A DNA stretch of 64,000 nt, from NCBI RefSeq assembly GCF_020882245.1, contig NC_083598.1, forward strand, positions 55,217,858 through 55,281,857, in the 5' to 3' direction. The notes under the pieces are model-generated. The model saw only the letters and a list, made by a program, of their open reading frames with translations, was not told where the DNA came from and did not search any database. Below, piece after piece: positions 10,656-24,397 of the stretch. Positions within the stretch are counted from its first letter, which is position 1; each line of letters begins with the position of its first letter. The translations under genes and the position numbers were made by a program. The DNA comes from Rhopalosiphum padi. Taxonomy: Eukaryota; Arthropoda; Insecta; Hemiptera; Aphididae.

Positions 10656-12540
10656 TGTATACATACACATATAATGTAAAACTGTACAACAATATTTAAA
10701 AAAGTTAAAAATTAAAAATTGTAAAAGTATTACAATGATATTTGCATAATAATTGTTCAATATAATATGTTTATCTTAGCCCAACATAAGTTGTGAATAA
10801 TTATAATTCATTGAGAACCGCAATAATTACTTCAAAATTACAAAACATACATTTTATTGTTTTACGACCAAACAATAGATTTACGGTATGATTTGAATGA
10901 ATAACTCAAGATATACAAGTTTTAAACTTTTAAAGCAACTACTGTTTAGGTGTAGGAGTTTTTCGCAGTTTTTATAAATATTTGAGTTGAATGCGAAATG
11001 AGAAAATGTTTAATTTTTTACTAACTTATTATTAGAAAATAAAATGGATTTTTAAATAAAATAACATTTAATGTTATCGAAACAGTCGAAACACCTTTAA
11101 CAATCCCATACTATTCCATTCGTACAAGTAGCACCGAAAAGAAATTATGGCTTATACTTTATGTATAACCGCTCATCCCCATAATATTATAGTATAATAC
11201 ACCACGCGCATTAACGCAATTAACCTTTTAACGCGTATTCGAATCCCAACCGGGCGTATCATATTCGTGTATCCTTACTCCGCAGTTTGTACCTATATAC
11301 AGCTGTACAGTGTACACGGTGAGAGTATAATGTTACCTACGTAAGAATATTATTGATTATATTTGTTATTCACATCTACAATATTATGTTCCGGGTACAT
11401 ACCTTTGCGTGTATTATTATATTTACGTAGGTATAATAGTACACGCACGCAACGTCTTATGATTATTAAAATATTATATTAATAGGGTCGTATAACATAT
11501 CAATAGAATCGACGAATTTATTATCATAATTACACAGAGTTATACGGCAAACAATAATTAAAAAAAAAAAAAAACAATATTACACGAAACGATGTAAAAC
11601 GTAATGAAGTAAGTGTTCGACACAAAAAAATAGAAAAGTATTGATAATAATAATAAAAATAAAAATGTCTAAAAAGCAGTATTTAATATTTATGATATAG
11701 ACCGCGAAGAAAATTTGCTGAGGCAGCTATACATTTTAAATCGTATTTAATGCATTTTTAATGATAATATACATTATAGACTAACTGTAGCCCTAGAGTC
11801 GTATAGTATAGAGGTTCTGAGAAGAGTACCTACAGTATTATAATAAAATATATATATATGTCGGTTTGGGGAAGTTGTTTTTAACTGTTTTAATTTTGAT
11901 ATGTTTATTCCTTTTATTTTCGTTATACTGTCTGCTATACCGTGATATTATTCTATTGCACTGTCTATCTTAATCTAATCTGAAAACGATTAATTTATGG
12001 TCGTCAAGGATTTCGAATATAACAGTGAGATAATTCTAACTATGTTTGATAACCAAACAGAAACCGGCTGATTTGTAATCTTTTAGTCTCTGAAACAGAG
12101 GTAGGAGTATAAAGCCAAAAAGTGTAAATAATATCAATAAAATATTTTTTCGAATACATTTATAATTTTTAATTTTTTTTTTTATTTCTACAATACAATT
12201 TATAATCTATTACAAAATAGAATAGTTAGTACAAAAGATGAATGAATTTATGGCATGAAAAAAGACGGATTAAAGAAGCCTTTCAATAAAGGCACTTTGT
12301 CAATTACTCATTTACATATTATATATCTATAAATATATATGCGTTTATAATAATATTATAAATACGATTTTACATTTTCAATTAACTTGGATTTTGGAGC
12401 ACTAAAATACGACACAGAATTCCGCTCAATTTCTTCCCACACACAATACTCTTAGTAAAATGTCTTCGAAAATAACTATTTTCTCTAGTAGTTCTCTCAC
12501 GGAGATTTTCCATCCACCTCTTCAACGTGTGCTGCAAAGA
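10656..12540. other. AT-rich non-coding stretch
   Basis: AT-rich with poly-A near 11559-11574 and (TA)n near 11851-11860. A tRNA box-B-like word (attcgaatccc) near 11237 has no supporting stems. A short minus-strand frame at 12382-12564 is unremarkable. No gene seen. Confidence 0.65.
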
Positions 12541-12632
12541 CGATGAAATATAACCACCACACAATCATCTGCGCCACACACACCCGGTACACGAGCTATA
12601 TATATGTATATAATATGATACAGAATGGGACA

Positions 12633-12633
<1 letters not shown>

Positions 12634-12690
<57 letters not shown>
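12634..12690. repeat. (AC)n microsatellite, about 28 units
   Basis: 57 bases of uninterrupted AC, one of the longest CA tracts in the window, followed by gagag. Confidence 0.97.
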
Positions 12691-12693
<3 letters not shown>

Positions 12694-12707
12694 AGTTAGT
12701 GAAGGGA

Positions 12708-12729
12708 ACGACGACGACGACGACGACGA
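12708..12729. repeat. (ACG)7 microsatellite
   Basis: Perfect ACG triplets ending in gatgat, about 17 bases after the AC tract. Confidence 0.95.
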
Positions 12730-13040
12730 TGATAATGCGCTCACGGGGTTTCTACGGGAATAATAAAACCCCGCCGCCACTGCCGAGTGTTTCCTCTCGG
12801 GCGAACAAACACATATTCATCGGAGCATAAATGGAGAAAACGGCCGCCCACGCGACGGTCTTGTCGTCGTCGTCGTTACAAGGGCGGAAAGTAGAACGAG
12901 CGCTTTCATTCTACGCGTATACATAATTTGTACTTTCCTTTCACCCGTTTTCCGTTCTTAGTAGGCGCGCACGCTTACGCACACATCGCTGTCGTTTGCC
13001 CGGGCCAAGAATGCCCGCGCAATTAAATGCGTTTCGTCGT

Positions 13041-14389
13041 TGTCGACACACGGTTTTATGTATATAATAATTTACCGAAAAGGTTTTCGGCGCGATTTGT
13101 GCGCGCGGAAATTTAGTTTATTCATTTTAAAATCATGTACACCGAGTTGGTATATTTATATACAAAAACAGGGTGTCTCGCTGTGTTTGCCCTCGAACAT
13201 ACTGTTTGCCCGGCTACGTATTACTATTATACCTACCCTTATTCGATATTTGGATGCAATTTAACCATTGGAATGGCTGGTGTGAATTATGAATTAAACT
13301 TTTATGATTACATGAATTGAATATTTATAGATGACCATCTTAGAGTAGTAATAAACTACCCGAAAACAAATACAATATGTTTACATGTTAAAATTTCATC
13401 TCGAGAAGAGCTATTGAAAAGGACAAACATTATGTAATAAATGTCAATTAGTGTGCATTAAAAAAAAAAATCACCATTCAAGCAAAAATAATCTATGTAT
13501 ACAATAATCTTGTAAAATAATATAATATATTATGATATAAAAATATTCAAATATGCCAATTTACATTCATAAAAATATTTCGAATTGACCTGTATGATAT
13601 AAATAAGAGTACTTCTTAATGTATTCTTTTAAAATATAAAGTCTTTAGATTCGAACAAACTTAATTTGAAATAACATATTATATGTAACAATAAATACAC
13701 AATTACAATATTAATGACTTCAGTGTATTCAAAATTTCAAAATTATATTCTAAGTAATAAATTAACCGGATTTGATACATTGTCGTTATTTGAACATAAC
13801 TGATTATGAATTTTTTTCATTTAAGATAAATTATTAATCCATCCTAAAGTTGTAAAATATTAATGCATCGTATTCATCACCAAAACGTCAAACTTTGGAT
13901 AACACGGATTTATAATTAAAATAGAACAAAATAAATAAACTACCTAGTACCTAATAATAATAAAAAAATAACATTTCTGTACAATATTTTTTTAAAATTA
14001 GTATTTAGTATAGGTATACTATATAATTATTATTCAAGTATTTTAGTCTTTAATATATTGTTCATTTATTCACAAATTCTTATTAGTTTAATAGAATAAT
14101 ATTTCATATAAAAAAGTTCTTAATGTTTAGCTGATTAATCATATTTTAACGTTTTTAACGAAGACTTGAATTTTTTTCAAGTTTGATTTTTTTCCTATCC
14201 CCAGAGTTGTAACTCAAATGTCCAAATAGGTCTTAAGAGAGTTTAATAGTAATTTTACCTTAAAATGTTAATAAAAAATAATTACCTTTGTATATTTATA
14301 AGAATTTATGGCTTAAGTAGGTATAAGATACTCACTGGGAATCTTTTATTAAATTTCCCAAACTTAAATATACTAATAAAAGTATTTAT
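13041..14389. other. AT-rich non-coding stretch
   Basis: Two overlapping short plus frames (13040-13320) fade out of island 3; the rest is AT-rich with no recognisable feature. Confidence 0.65.
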
Positions 14390-14790
14390 GAGTTTAAAAC
14401 TACAGAATAGTTTTCAATATTTAGTGACTTCGATAAATTTCATCAACAACATTAATTGAAATACATATAAAAAAAAATTGTGTCTATGTATTTTTAATAT
14501 TTTTATACAGATATAAAAACAACTTATGTGCGATGTTGTTTTAAATTTTCAAAAATTTTGATTAATCAAATATTTATTTATTAGCATTTATGTAAAAAAA
14601 AAAAAATCGAAAATATAAAATAATTCAAAATTTCTTATGTCTATAAATAACTCAAAATATTTTGAAAATGTTTTTGTATAATAAAAATGATATTATAAAC
14701 ATAAGTATCTATTGGAATGATTATTATTTTAAATACAAATATCTATCAAATATTGTTTGTGGAGAAATAGTCATTTTACGGGTTAATATC
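14390..14790 (+). repeat. Dispersed repeat family, copy C (diverged)
   Basis: Matches copy A (4905-5513) in order: an acttcgataaattt block, a nine-A run with tctatgtattttt, then tttttatacagatataaaaacaacttatg (about 14501-14527), then ctataaataactcaaaatatttt (about 14641-14663). It matches copy B (53630 onward) at atttatgagtttaaaactacagaatag. It lacks the GCTCAGAATCTAAAATAT ending. The 3' boundary is uncertain. Confidence 0.5.
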
Positions 14791-16320
14791 AAATTTATTA
14801 ATAATTATTGAACTTAAAATGCTCATAAAAATGCTTCAATTGTCAACTTGAAAGGTAGTTTTTGTAGTAAATTGGATCTAATTGGTAATCAGAATTTCTT
14901 AAGTAAAAAAGTACTTTTACAAATTAATCAAGAAAAAACGAAAATATGATGCCATCAAAATCATTATTTATTTCTACTCAATTTAAAGGTAAAATGCAGT
15001 AGATAATTTAAATATTTTCAAAAGGTTTATAAAATAATTTTTTAGATTACAAATGTAATACCATCATAATATACATTTTTCTTGAACTATCGAAAATTCA
15101 AATTTTGACTTCTATGAACGATGACGATAATATATAATAATAATTTATCTTCAAATGATTTTTATTTTTATATTATTATTTAACAAATTTAACTATAGAA
15201 ACTTGAACTATTTCACTATGATATTTTAAGTTATCATTTTCCATACACGATGGCATTTTAAATATTTAGACTAATTTTACACAATTTATAAGTATTTAAA
15301 ATTTATTTTTTTTTTAAATATGTGTTGTCAACATATTTTATGCTCTATTAAAAAGCTTGAAAGTTGAATACGAAACACCTAAAAAACTATATTTGTTTCA
15401 ATTTAAAAATATAAAAACACAAATACGCACAATTATTTTTTTAATCATAAAATATGATTATATTTTATAGATTATAAATGCTGATTTGATAGTCCCGACC
15501 ACTGTTCTCGTATAAATATGTTTGTCGTTATTGTTTATTCGTCCACTAAACTATTATAAGTTATAATAGGTAGTTATAATTTATAACTAAATAATATTTA
15601 GACCATTCTGACATATCACATACATATCATATACTGTGACAATAATGATAATATATTAAAAAATAGTTTCAAAGATTTCACAAATTTCTACAAACATATT
15701 TTCGTTAACTTGAACCTGTTCACTGTGCTATGCATCATCACCCAATTCCCGGTATTTACAGCATTGGGCGCTGTCCTTTTTTAACGATGAGAAAAAAAAG
15801 TGACTAAACAAATATTAACTGTACAGTGTACATTAAAATCAGTTTTTTTATTTTAAATTTAGATTATTAGTAGGTATCAGATATATCTGGTAAATTATAA
15901 TTTTTACCTATTGCGATAAGTTTTATGTTAAGCTAATTATTGTACAAAATAAGTATTTGTTTTTAGACACCGTATATAATGTACATTTAAGAATAATAGA
16001 TGAAAAGATAATAATATAGATAATTTACGATTATATATTTATTAAATAGTTGAATACATCAAAATTCTGGCCTGGAAAACCACCCGAAGATTTAAAACGT
16101 ATAAAGTATATTAATCTAAGTATGTATTTACTTTAATATATCTGGCCAAAGTTAATTAAGAAAAATAATGTTTTGTGCAAAATATAATCGCTTCTCACTA
16201 TTTTTAGTATTTAGCTTTGCACATCAATTCAAAATGTCTAATAACCATTAGTCCGAGACCTTAAGTATTTATCTTGGTTAAAACTTAAGGAGTTCTTCTA
16301 TAGACATGAACATTGCCCAT
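14791..16320. other. AT-rich non-coding stretch
   Basis: AT-rich, with a slightly more complex patch at 15700-15790 (tgttcactgtgctatgcatc...gcattgggcgctgtcc). A hairpin with 7-bp perfect arms CCTTAAG/CTTAAGG lies at 16259-16290. No gene seen. Confidence 0.6.
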
Positions 16321-16324
16321 CACT

Positions 16325-17520
16325 TTAATAGGAAAGTTTTCTCATGCGATAACTTCTCTCATCAGCCAAGCTCCTGCCGCTGGAATGCGTTCGATTGAAA
16401 ACCCTGGAAAATTTCAACGGGGGAGGCAAGGTTGATAAAGGAAAGAGGATATATATATATATATATATTAACGTATGTGCGGAAGAGTGGTAAAGAGGTA
16501 TATAGAAAGAGAGAAAACGATACTGAGACATATAAGTAGGAGAAAGATGGGACGGACGAGGGAGTGAGAGAGAACTGTGGGAGAAAGAGACTTTGACGGA
16601 AATGTCGTCAGAACTTTGTATAGAAAATTAAATCGCACGGTGTCTGTGGCGGTGGGCGGAAAGCAGGTCGGTAGCAGTGGAGCAGTGGATGGCATTTTCC
16701 ATGATGGCTTCTTCTTAAAACCTACCCCACCGGTAGTCCGGGGGGTTGGTACGGTAAGGTGTTTGTCAAGGAAAGGGTGGAGCTCCCAAAGTATCTCCGG
16801 CATTCTTATTGGCCCAAAGAATTTCCACACGCACGCACACACACGCGCGCGCGCATACATACAAACACACACGCACACATTTACGCACTCGCATACGCAC
16901 ACACACAGAGCATATACGCGAGCGAGCTCAGTTCTATATAAGTATATACAATATACGTAAGCGAAGCACAAAACACACAGAGGGATGAGTTCTGCCGCTA
17001 CACCCTCTCCCCACCCGTTCTAGTGGACGACGTGTTCCGGGCGTTTCGTGTTAAATTAGAATTTCCCGGAGCCACTGTCTTTTAGCTCTCTTGACGCGGC
17101 ATACAATTTAATAATGCACGCTAAGACGGCTCGAAAGTAGACCCGCAGGGACCCTTTGTTCCTTCCGAATAATCTCGTATACCTTAATACAAAACCCGAA
17201 GACATACACCCTGCTCGCACTACCCCGCCAGCCGTTTGCTGAGCGGTGCGGACCCGGTACGTCAAAGTCCCACCACCCGGTCGGCACCACCACCACCACC
17301 GCCACTGTCGACGACGGCGTGCCCGGGAAGAAATTTGAATCGTATTCCTCTTCCGCCGACGCCCAAGGCTCCTTCGTACGAAGTCGCAGTCGTAGTATCT
17401 CGCGCCCGCTTCTAATTAATATTTTGCTCAGCGTGTTTTATCAAACGAGTCACTACCCCCCGTCCTCTCCCTTTACAGTACTTTATGGTAATACGAGATA
17501 ATATACGCGCGCACCACAGC
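16325..17520. other. GC-rich island 4 with GAGA and CA tracts
   Basis: Starts with (AT)10 at 16449-16468, then GAGAG-rich DNA at 16495-16590, a 240-bp non-repetitive CpG block (about 16590-16830), a CA/GC-rich tract (16828-16912), and a further CpG block to 17520. Long frames are open on both strands at 16468-16971 (minus, 167 codons) and 16577-16960 (plus, 127 codons). The repeat half translates to His/Thr or Val/Cys runs. The non-repetitive half shows no domain on either strand. The design recalls a regulatory island more than a gene. Confidence 0.5.
16449..16468. repeat. (AT)10 microsatellite
   Basis: Perfect AT dinucleotides, immediately upstream of the GAGA-rich part of island 4. Confidence 0.95.
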
Positions 17521-18460
17521 GAGTGTTTACCAACTTGCTGAATTATTAATAAAACGAAAAATGTATGATGTATTATAATATTATTTTAACGTTAAGGTAA
17601 TATCTTTATTACGATATATATATATATATTAATAGAAAAACAGTCGAGAAAAATAATTAAATATTAAATACATCCAAAACAGTATCAAAATAGTAATATA
17701 CAAATTTGACTTTTTTATTATATATTTTGATTAATTATATCAACAAGATAATTTGCGATTATTCATATAGGCATACAAAGATAAAGAATCATAATATAAT
17801 TAATATTACCTAGGTAGCTAAATTGTAATATCTATAGTAGGTAATAAACCAATAACAATATTATCTGTATGCACAATGATGTAAGTGTATTTTCGTGTAT
17901 ACATTTTGTTATTAGATTTAAATTTTGAATTTGAAATCCAACTGCAATCAAATTTTATAACTCTATTGCTGTATTGTAGATTTCTAGTGTATTTTGTAAT
18001 TAAGTATTTAGTAGGTATTAAGTAAGTGGAAACTATGAGTTAGTCTCTATTTTTAAGAATATTATGTAATTTATAATGTTATTCGTAAATCGTAAATCGT
18101 CATATTAATTTTCTATTAATACTATGTAATTATGTAGTATATTATTTTGAATTATTTTTATATTTTTAATATATTTTATTATTAATCAATATAATATTAA
18201 ATCATGTATTATTTTTATTAACATACAATTCAATACATTGTATCATAGAATGGCACCACTAAGTTGTTGATATAATGGTATAAATGGTTTGAAGTAATAA
18301 TATTTCTTCAAATGTGTATAAAAAATTATACCTGCATAATGGAAAAAGTTAATACACGTTATATATATGCTCTAAGTATTATATTATATTATTCCTATAG
18401 CTCAATAATAATAATAATAATTATATAATTATAATCATAATTATAAAAATTATATTTAAA
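17521..18460. other. AT-rich non-coding stretch
   Basis: AT-rich, with (AT)8 at 17614-17629 and (AAT)n near 18404-18421. No gene seen. Confidence 0.65.
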
Positions 18461-18719
18461 TTCCCCTGCTAATCTCCTCACGGTAGCCGGTAACACCTAC
18501 CCCTTTGATTTTATATAACTTGTCTATTATCTTTATTATATACCTTAACACACTTTATAATTTTCTTATTATATTCATTTAAATACTATTAATTTTATGT
18601 ATAATTTTTGTTATATTGTTTTTTTCTTGTTTACTAATTTGTTAATATCTTATGTAACATGTTTGAAATTGTAATAACACTTACGTCCGTATATTTTAAT
18701 AAATAAATAAATAATAATG
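18461..18719 (+). mobile_element. LINE-like 3' end with AATA-repeat tail
   Basis: A short, more complex start (cccctgctaatctcctcacg...ggtaacacctacccc, about 18464-18503) is followed by a T-rich 3'-UTR-like stretch. It ends ttacgtccgtatattttaa, then taaataaataaataataat (about 18700-18719). Tails of repeated AAAT/AATA units after a sequence of this type are typical of truncated non-LTR retrotransposons. No reverse-transcriptase codons are preserved, so the clade cannot be named. A processed transcript tail is an alternative. Confidence 0.4.
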
Positions 18720-20535
18720 ATTTTACGTAAAAATATTTCAATTTTTTTTTTTATTTAAATAAAATATGAATTTATGCTCAAACATTACAAACAATGAGAT
18801 AATTTTTATTTGGCCATCCAGTGATATATTATACGTATTTTTTTATAATTTTATGTGTATATAATATACTTTAGGTATAGGTTTATTTGATAAGATTTGT
18901 AACACTAATCGATTTATTAAACGTATATATTATTATATATTAAATTTGTAACTTTGAGTAGATTAATTAATAATTTGTAATGTTTCGAGGCGAATTTATA
19001 AAATGATTCAATTTAAAATATATGTGCATAAGTTAACATACATGGATGGTTTTGCTCAGCCCTAAATGTTGACTTCAAATATTCAGATAAGCCATAATAT
19101 AAGACATTTATATATAATAAATTTAGTCTGGGTTAGGTGCTTAGATATTATAGCTGGATGTAATAAATGCAATCTGCTATTCCTAATTCAGACTTATTCC
19201 AAGTGTAATGCCTAGCCACTTAGCTATTTAAAATCGGGAAAAAGTTGGAATTGCAGTTCTTAAGAATTTGAAGAGATTGAGGGTTGGATTTATTTAAAAA
19301 ATAAATTCATTGACGTATTCTGTTATAGATATTAATATATTGTATACAATAGTATAATGTATTCTTGTACTGATTTAACAGAAGTGTGTATTGAAATACC
19401 AATCAACAAAAATCTAAATATCTAAATATCTATTAATGTATTTTATTCAATATACAGTTGTATAAATATGGAAATTTTAAAAAATATATTGTATTCCCCT
19501 TAAGACCATGTTTTTAAAAATAAAGGGACCATTTAAAAATGACAAGTTTGTAGTGGTCAACAAAAATAATGGTGAATAAATAAGGAGGGAAATGTGTATA
19601 ATTTTAAAACCGCGTTGATCAAAGTCTCTTAACATAAATAATGAGTGTTCACTCATCAAAAACATGACTTACCTACTTAATGTCTGGCAGTGGATTGTTT
19701 TGCAGTATATATTATTAGATAATAATATAATATTAGATTTTCATAAGCATTATCTGACCGACATATGTAACCCCGACACCCCGTATATTGTTACAGCAAA
19801 AAAAAAAAATACGTCTTGCGGACGAACAATATTAATTTACTGAAGATATGACCGAACAAAACAAATTTTTTTTCAAATTTCGAATTCAAATTGTGATCGA
19901 TTAAAACTTCTATAACTTATACAGTTACGTTATTTGCATCTTGTATGTGCATATCGTAATTATAGAACATTATTACCGTAACAGCCGAATAAAATTCGGT
20001 GTCACTGTCACTTATAAAGTGGAAAGAAGAAAAAAATAATTTTTTTTCGATAAAAGTGTTGATTAAAGAAAATATGCGTATTCAATCATTATCATACTTC
20101 ATCGTATCATACTTCACACAATCATTTCTGTAGTATGCATCCTCCCATTTATGTGAAAATTTGGAGCTATCATTGGCCCCTACGATATAGTAAGAAAGTC
20201 GAATCAATAGTTATCAATTTAAATTATAAGAATTTTTATTATTATTACATTTATTTGATTTTTTTAATACGTTTTTGAAAATTTAATCTTATTAATAAGT
20301 AGAACACTATTATAGTTTGGGTTATGGCTTAATGTCAACGTACCAAGTTGGCAGGGGCCTAACTTTCAGGTAAAAATTACTCTGTGGAGTCGTGAGATGA
20401 TTTGAAAATATTTAACATAAACTTGAAAATGTAGTATAATTTAGTAAATTTGTATAATGGATAATTTGATACTGGTTATGGCCACTGGAACAAAAATTTG
20501 TAAGGGTTTCGTAAAGTTATCCTTTCCTTAAAAGT
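18720..20535. other. Mostly AT-rich stretch with a repeat-like patch
   Basis: Within it, about 19760-20230 is more complex (gacaccccgtatattgttac..., a palindrome CCGAATAAAATTCGG near 19984-19998, and a tandem duplication of atcatacttc near 20091-20117). It resembles decayed transposon sequence, but I cannot define ends. No gene is recognised. Confidence 0.5.
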
Positions 20536-20640
20536 TTTAAGTATTAAAAGTTTAGATAAGTGGAGTGTAGTGGTATAATAGGGATACTTCGCTAAATGTT
20601 GGTTCACTACTCCCCTTGTTTAAACTTTAAATACTTTTAA
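20536..20640. repeat. Foldback inverted repeat, 105 bp
   Basis: The left arm (20536-20573) and right arm (20605-20640) are imperfect reverse complements: about 25 of 31 positions pair through the AT-rich part, continuing into GGAG(TG)TAGTG opposite CACTACTCCCC. The loop is about 31 bases. No transposon terminal motif is obvious. It could be a small foldback element or, if transcribed, a long hairpin RNA. Confidence 0.6.
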
Positions 20641-23600
20641 CTAATAAAGTAAATATTCAAAATTTGATTTTAATAAATTAAAATCCTTCAAATAATATTT
20701 TGTTTTGAAATATGAAATTAAAATGTATGCCTAATTTAAAAAAAAAAGAAATAAAAAATATAACAGTAAAAATAGTAAAAATACATTTTTTCTTACAGTG
20801 CTACACGTGCTTATATATACTTGTTGAAGTTTCGCGTTACGATTTGTAACGTTGAAAAGTTAATAAACATACAAATGGATGGATATTTTGATAAATCAAT
20901 AACTTATAATTTTATTTAGTCTGAAAAATAAAAAAAATATTTTAAAAATTGAATGTTAAAAATAAAAAAATAAAAAAATATTGTGATTTAGTTTCTTGCT
21001 TATGTTTTTAAATAACGAACTTTAAGATATATCATTAATTAATGGATGGTATAAGTCAGCTTATTTTTCTACTCAAATTTAAATGTTTTTTATCATATAT
21101 TATTTAGTTTAATATTTAAGTTTATTGAATGTAAATTAAAATAAATATATAACTAGGTACTAAAAAATAGTAATTAATAATAAAAAATAGTATTTTTTTT
21201 ACGTTTTACATGTATTTAAAGATAATCATTACATTAGTATTTAAAAATATATACTTTTAAATGTGCGTTATACTTAAATATAGTAACTTGTAAGAAATTT
21301 GTCCTTATATTAAAAAAAAAAAAATGTATATTATTGTATACCAGCTTAACTTAAACCAGAATATAAAATAATGAATGTAGTTTATACTCGTACATACAAT
21401 ATTTCGAATAGTCTGTGTTAATCTTTATTTTCAATAAGGTTGTTCATATAATCATATGGCATATGTTTTTACCATTCATATTTTGAATTGTATCCATAAC
21501 GTACAACTTGTTATATTTATAATTATAATATAATATGTGTAGTTTTTGATATTAATTTACTTTTGGAATTTAAAACTATGAATATAAGGTTTTAAAAAAG
21601 TAATTTTTAAATATTTTTTCAACTCAACCAATTATTTTTTAAACCTTACGAGTTATTTGTCAAAATAACAATGCCATTAAAGAGTATTTTTCGCTGTAGT
21701 ATATATTTAAAAATTTTTATTTTTAATATAATTGATTCAAAAGTATTTACGTAATTTTATTAATATTTAATTTAATATAAACGTTTTGTTTTGTAGTTTT
21801 GATTAGAATTTGTCAATACAATAAAAAATATAAATGATTAGGTCATACAATTTTTTAATAACAACACTTGTATACATAATATTAGGTATCATTAAACAAA
21901 TTTGACACCTTTATACAATTTAGGTAGGTACTTAATATATTTTTTTTTCACTAATATCAATAAAAATAAAAAGTATTTAACGTTTCAATTATAATAAATT
22001 ACAATTTGTTTTTAATTAAATTAATTTAAATCAATTAAAAAAATTAACTTTATAATATCGTCACTACTTGAATATTTGTCTATTTTCTTTGACTGTTAAT
22101 TTGCATACCTACTGCATATTTGAGTAGGTAATAAAGCAAATAACTACATATTTAATAAATAGTTAATGAGCACTAGATTTAGCTATAACAGTCAATATTA
22201 ATATTCTAATCAAACTATATTACATAGTTAATAAAATATGATGTATAGTTTGTGAACATTTAAGTAATATAAGTTTGAATACATTTTTTGTGATAGATGA
22301 ACTTAAATAAAAATTAAATAATTAAAAGTATCTAGTATAGATTAATTAAAAGTTATATTTTAATTGAATATGTTATAAGTGTAAATGTCCACAATTTTTT
22401 TTTTTAATTGTGTGATAGTTATAAATACAACCAACTAAATACAAAATTCTTTTAAATTGAATTAAAATATATTTTTAAAGTATATTATTTGTAGTTTGAA
22501 TAATGTATACAAGGTATTAATATTGCAGATTGAATTCATTAGATTTTTTAAATATAAATATTATGTGTAATAAAAAATCACTAAATATATATCATATTAT
22601 ATATATTAACTAGTTTTTTCATTATAATAATATACAAGTACTTATTAAGTAATTTAAATAAATAAATACAATATTTGTATTGTTTTAATTTTGATTACAA
22701 TTTTTTAAACTATAGGTGCATAAATATAAGATTTGATTAAAAAAGTTATTTTATTATATAATTAAAGTTTTTAAGTTCAATCAGATCACAATAAAAAAAG
22801 AAATATTCACAGTGAATTTATATAAATTTTTAAGTATTTAAATTAAAATAATTTTATTATTATATAACTCTGATAATTTTTTTTAACATTTTTACATTTA
22901 TTGAAAAAATGTGATGTTATGTGAGAAACAACTACACGTGTCTTATTGTAATGAGATGCCATTATTCAGTTTTATTTGCAATTTAAATTTGTATTAATGT
23001 GTCAATAATAACGAATGCTATGTCTCTGTGAATATTTTCTTTTACACTTCTAAAATATATTGATTTTTTTTTAAATATTTCGTAAGCCTCTAGTTCTTAT
23101 AAATTGTCTTCTTTTTATAAAATATGTATTAAAACAGAGATTTTAAAAACCTACTCATTACACACAGATATAAATTACAAAGTAATCCAATAATCAGGAA
23201 TAATTTACAATAAACGATTAAGAAAAGTCAATATTCTCAATATTATTGGTTTGTGTTGTATACTATATAGGCATTACAATTTTCATTTTAATGAAACATA
23301 ATAGTTTTATTTAAATATTATATTACACTCCATACTTTACATTAAAGGTAACAAAATAGAGATAATACTGTATTACATTGGTTTAAAACAGGATATTATA
23401 TCAATATTCAGTATCAGTTATTACTGTTATTAGTTCTATTTGTATTATACAGATAGCCATGACAAAAATACAATTTTATACATAGAAAATAATATAGTGT
23501 ATTAATGATGTAAAATTTTTTATTAAACCCAATATAATCTAACGGAATTTTGTGACATTTGATGACTGAATTGGAAGTTTAAATCTTTTACATGGTATAA

Positions 23601-24397
23601 GAGTTTTAATTATTATTTAATTATTTTGTTTAATTTTTTTACTATTGATGCATATACGTACATGTTTCATTATTCCATTTCAGTATATTTAGTATTAAAT
23701 ACAATAAACATAATATATAGGCTAAATGAGTTGTTGCTTAAAATTGAAATTATTTAAAAAAACATTATGATAATTGATAGTTAGCTATCTATTTATTATT
23801 ACTACTAATATATTTTGTTAAAAGCACGTTATTTGACATGTGTTGTATTCGTCTTACAACGATCAACACACTGAATTTGTGTTCATAAAAAACAATTTTG
23901 TGTTGTTATTTATTTTATTAGCTTGAAAGATGATTAATTGTGCGAGTTGAGCTATAATTTTAATGCGAACTGTGATCATTTTAAAATTGTAATATTTTAT
24001 ACGATTAATAATATATTAATAAAAACTTAAAATATGCCCTAGATAATTATATTTTTAACTTTAAGTTTAATAATAGAGCAATTGTTTAAAATACTAAAAT
24101 TATCAATTTAAAATTTGTTATATTTAATTTTTATAGTACGGATACAACAAATGTGGGGTTGTGGTGTTCTCTTGTTATGGCATATGGTAACTAAATAATA
24201 TTTTCAATTTATCGACTTATAAATTAATATCATACACAACTCGAGTATAATATGTATGGATCCATTTTAATTAAACACAATAAATAATTAGTAATATTAT
24301 CAAATTCACTCGCTAGCTGTCGAGTCAAATATGATGGTCATTATTTTTTTTATAGGTGGTCATTCATTTTTATACAATACTGAGGAACGATGTTTTG
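20641..24397. other. Extremely AT-rich stretch
   Basis: About 3.7 kb of the most AT-biased sequence in the window, with poly-A/T runs and no open frame reaching 60 codons. I see no gene, RNA, or element with ends. Confidence 0.75.

Larger units (their letters stand above)
12543..13040. other. GC-rich island 3 with CA and ACG repeats
   Basis: The island begins with a long (AC)n tract, followed by (ACG)7, a second (GTC)5 near 12863-12877 and CpG-rich DNA to about 13030. The frames at 12543-12830 (plus) and 12565-12780 (minus) are simply translations of the dinucleotide repeat. No gene supported. Confidence 0.55.

Noticed and set aside
11230..11250. tRNA T-arm-like attcgaatccc
   Set aside because: Flanking bases do not form the 5-bp T stem.
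16468..16971. 167-codon minus-strand frame as a gene
   Set aside because: Half is translated CA/GC repeat (Val/Cys/Ala runs), the plus strand is also open, and there is no recognisable domain.
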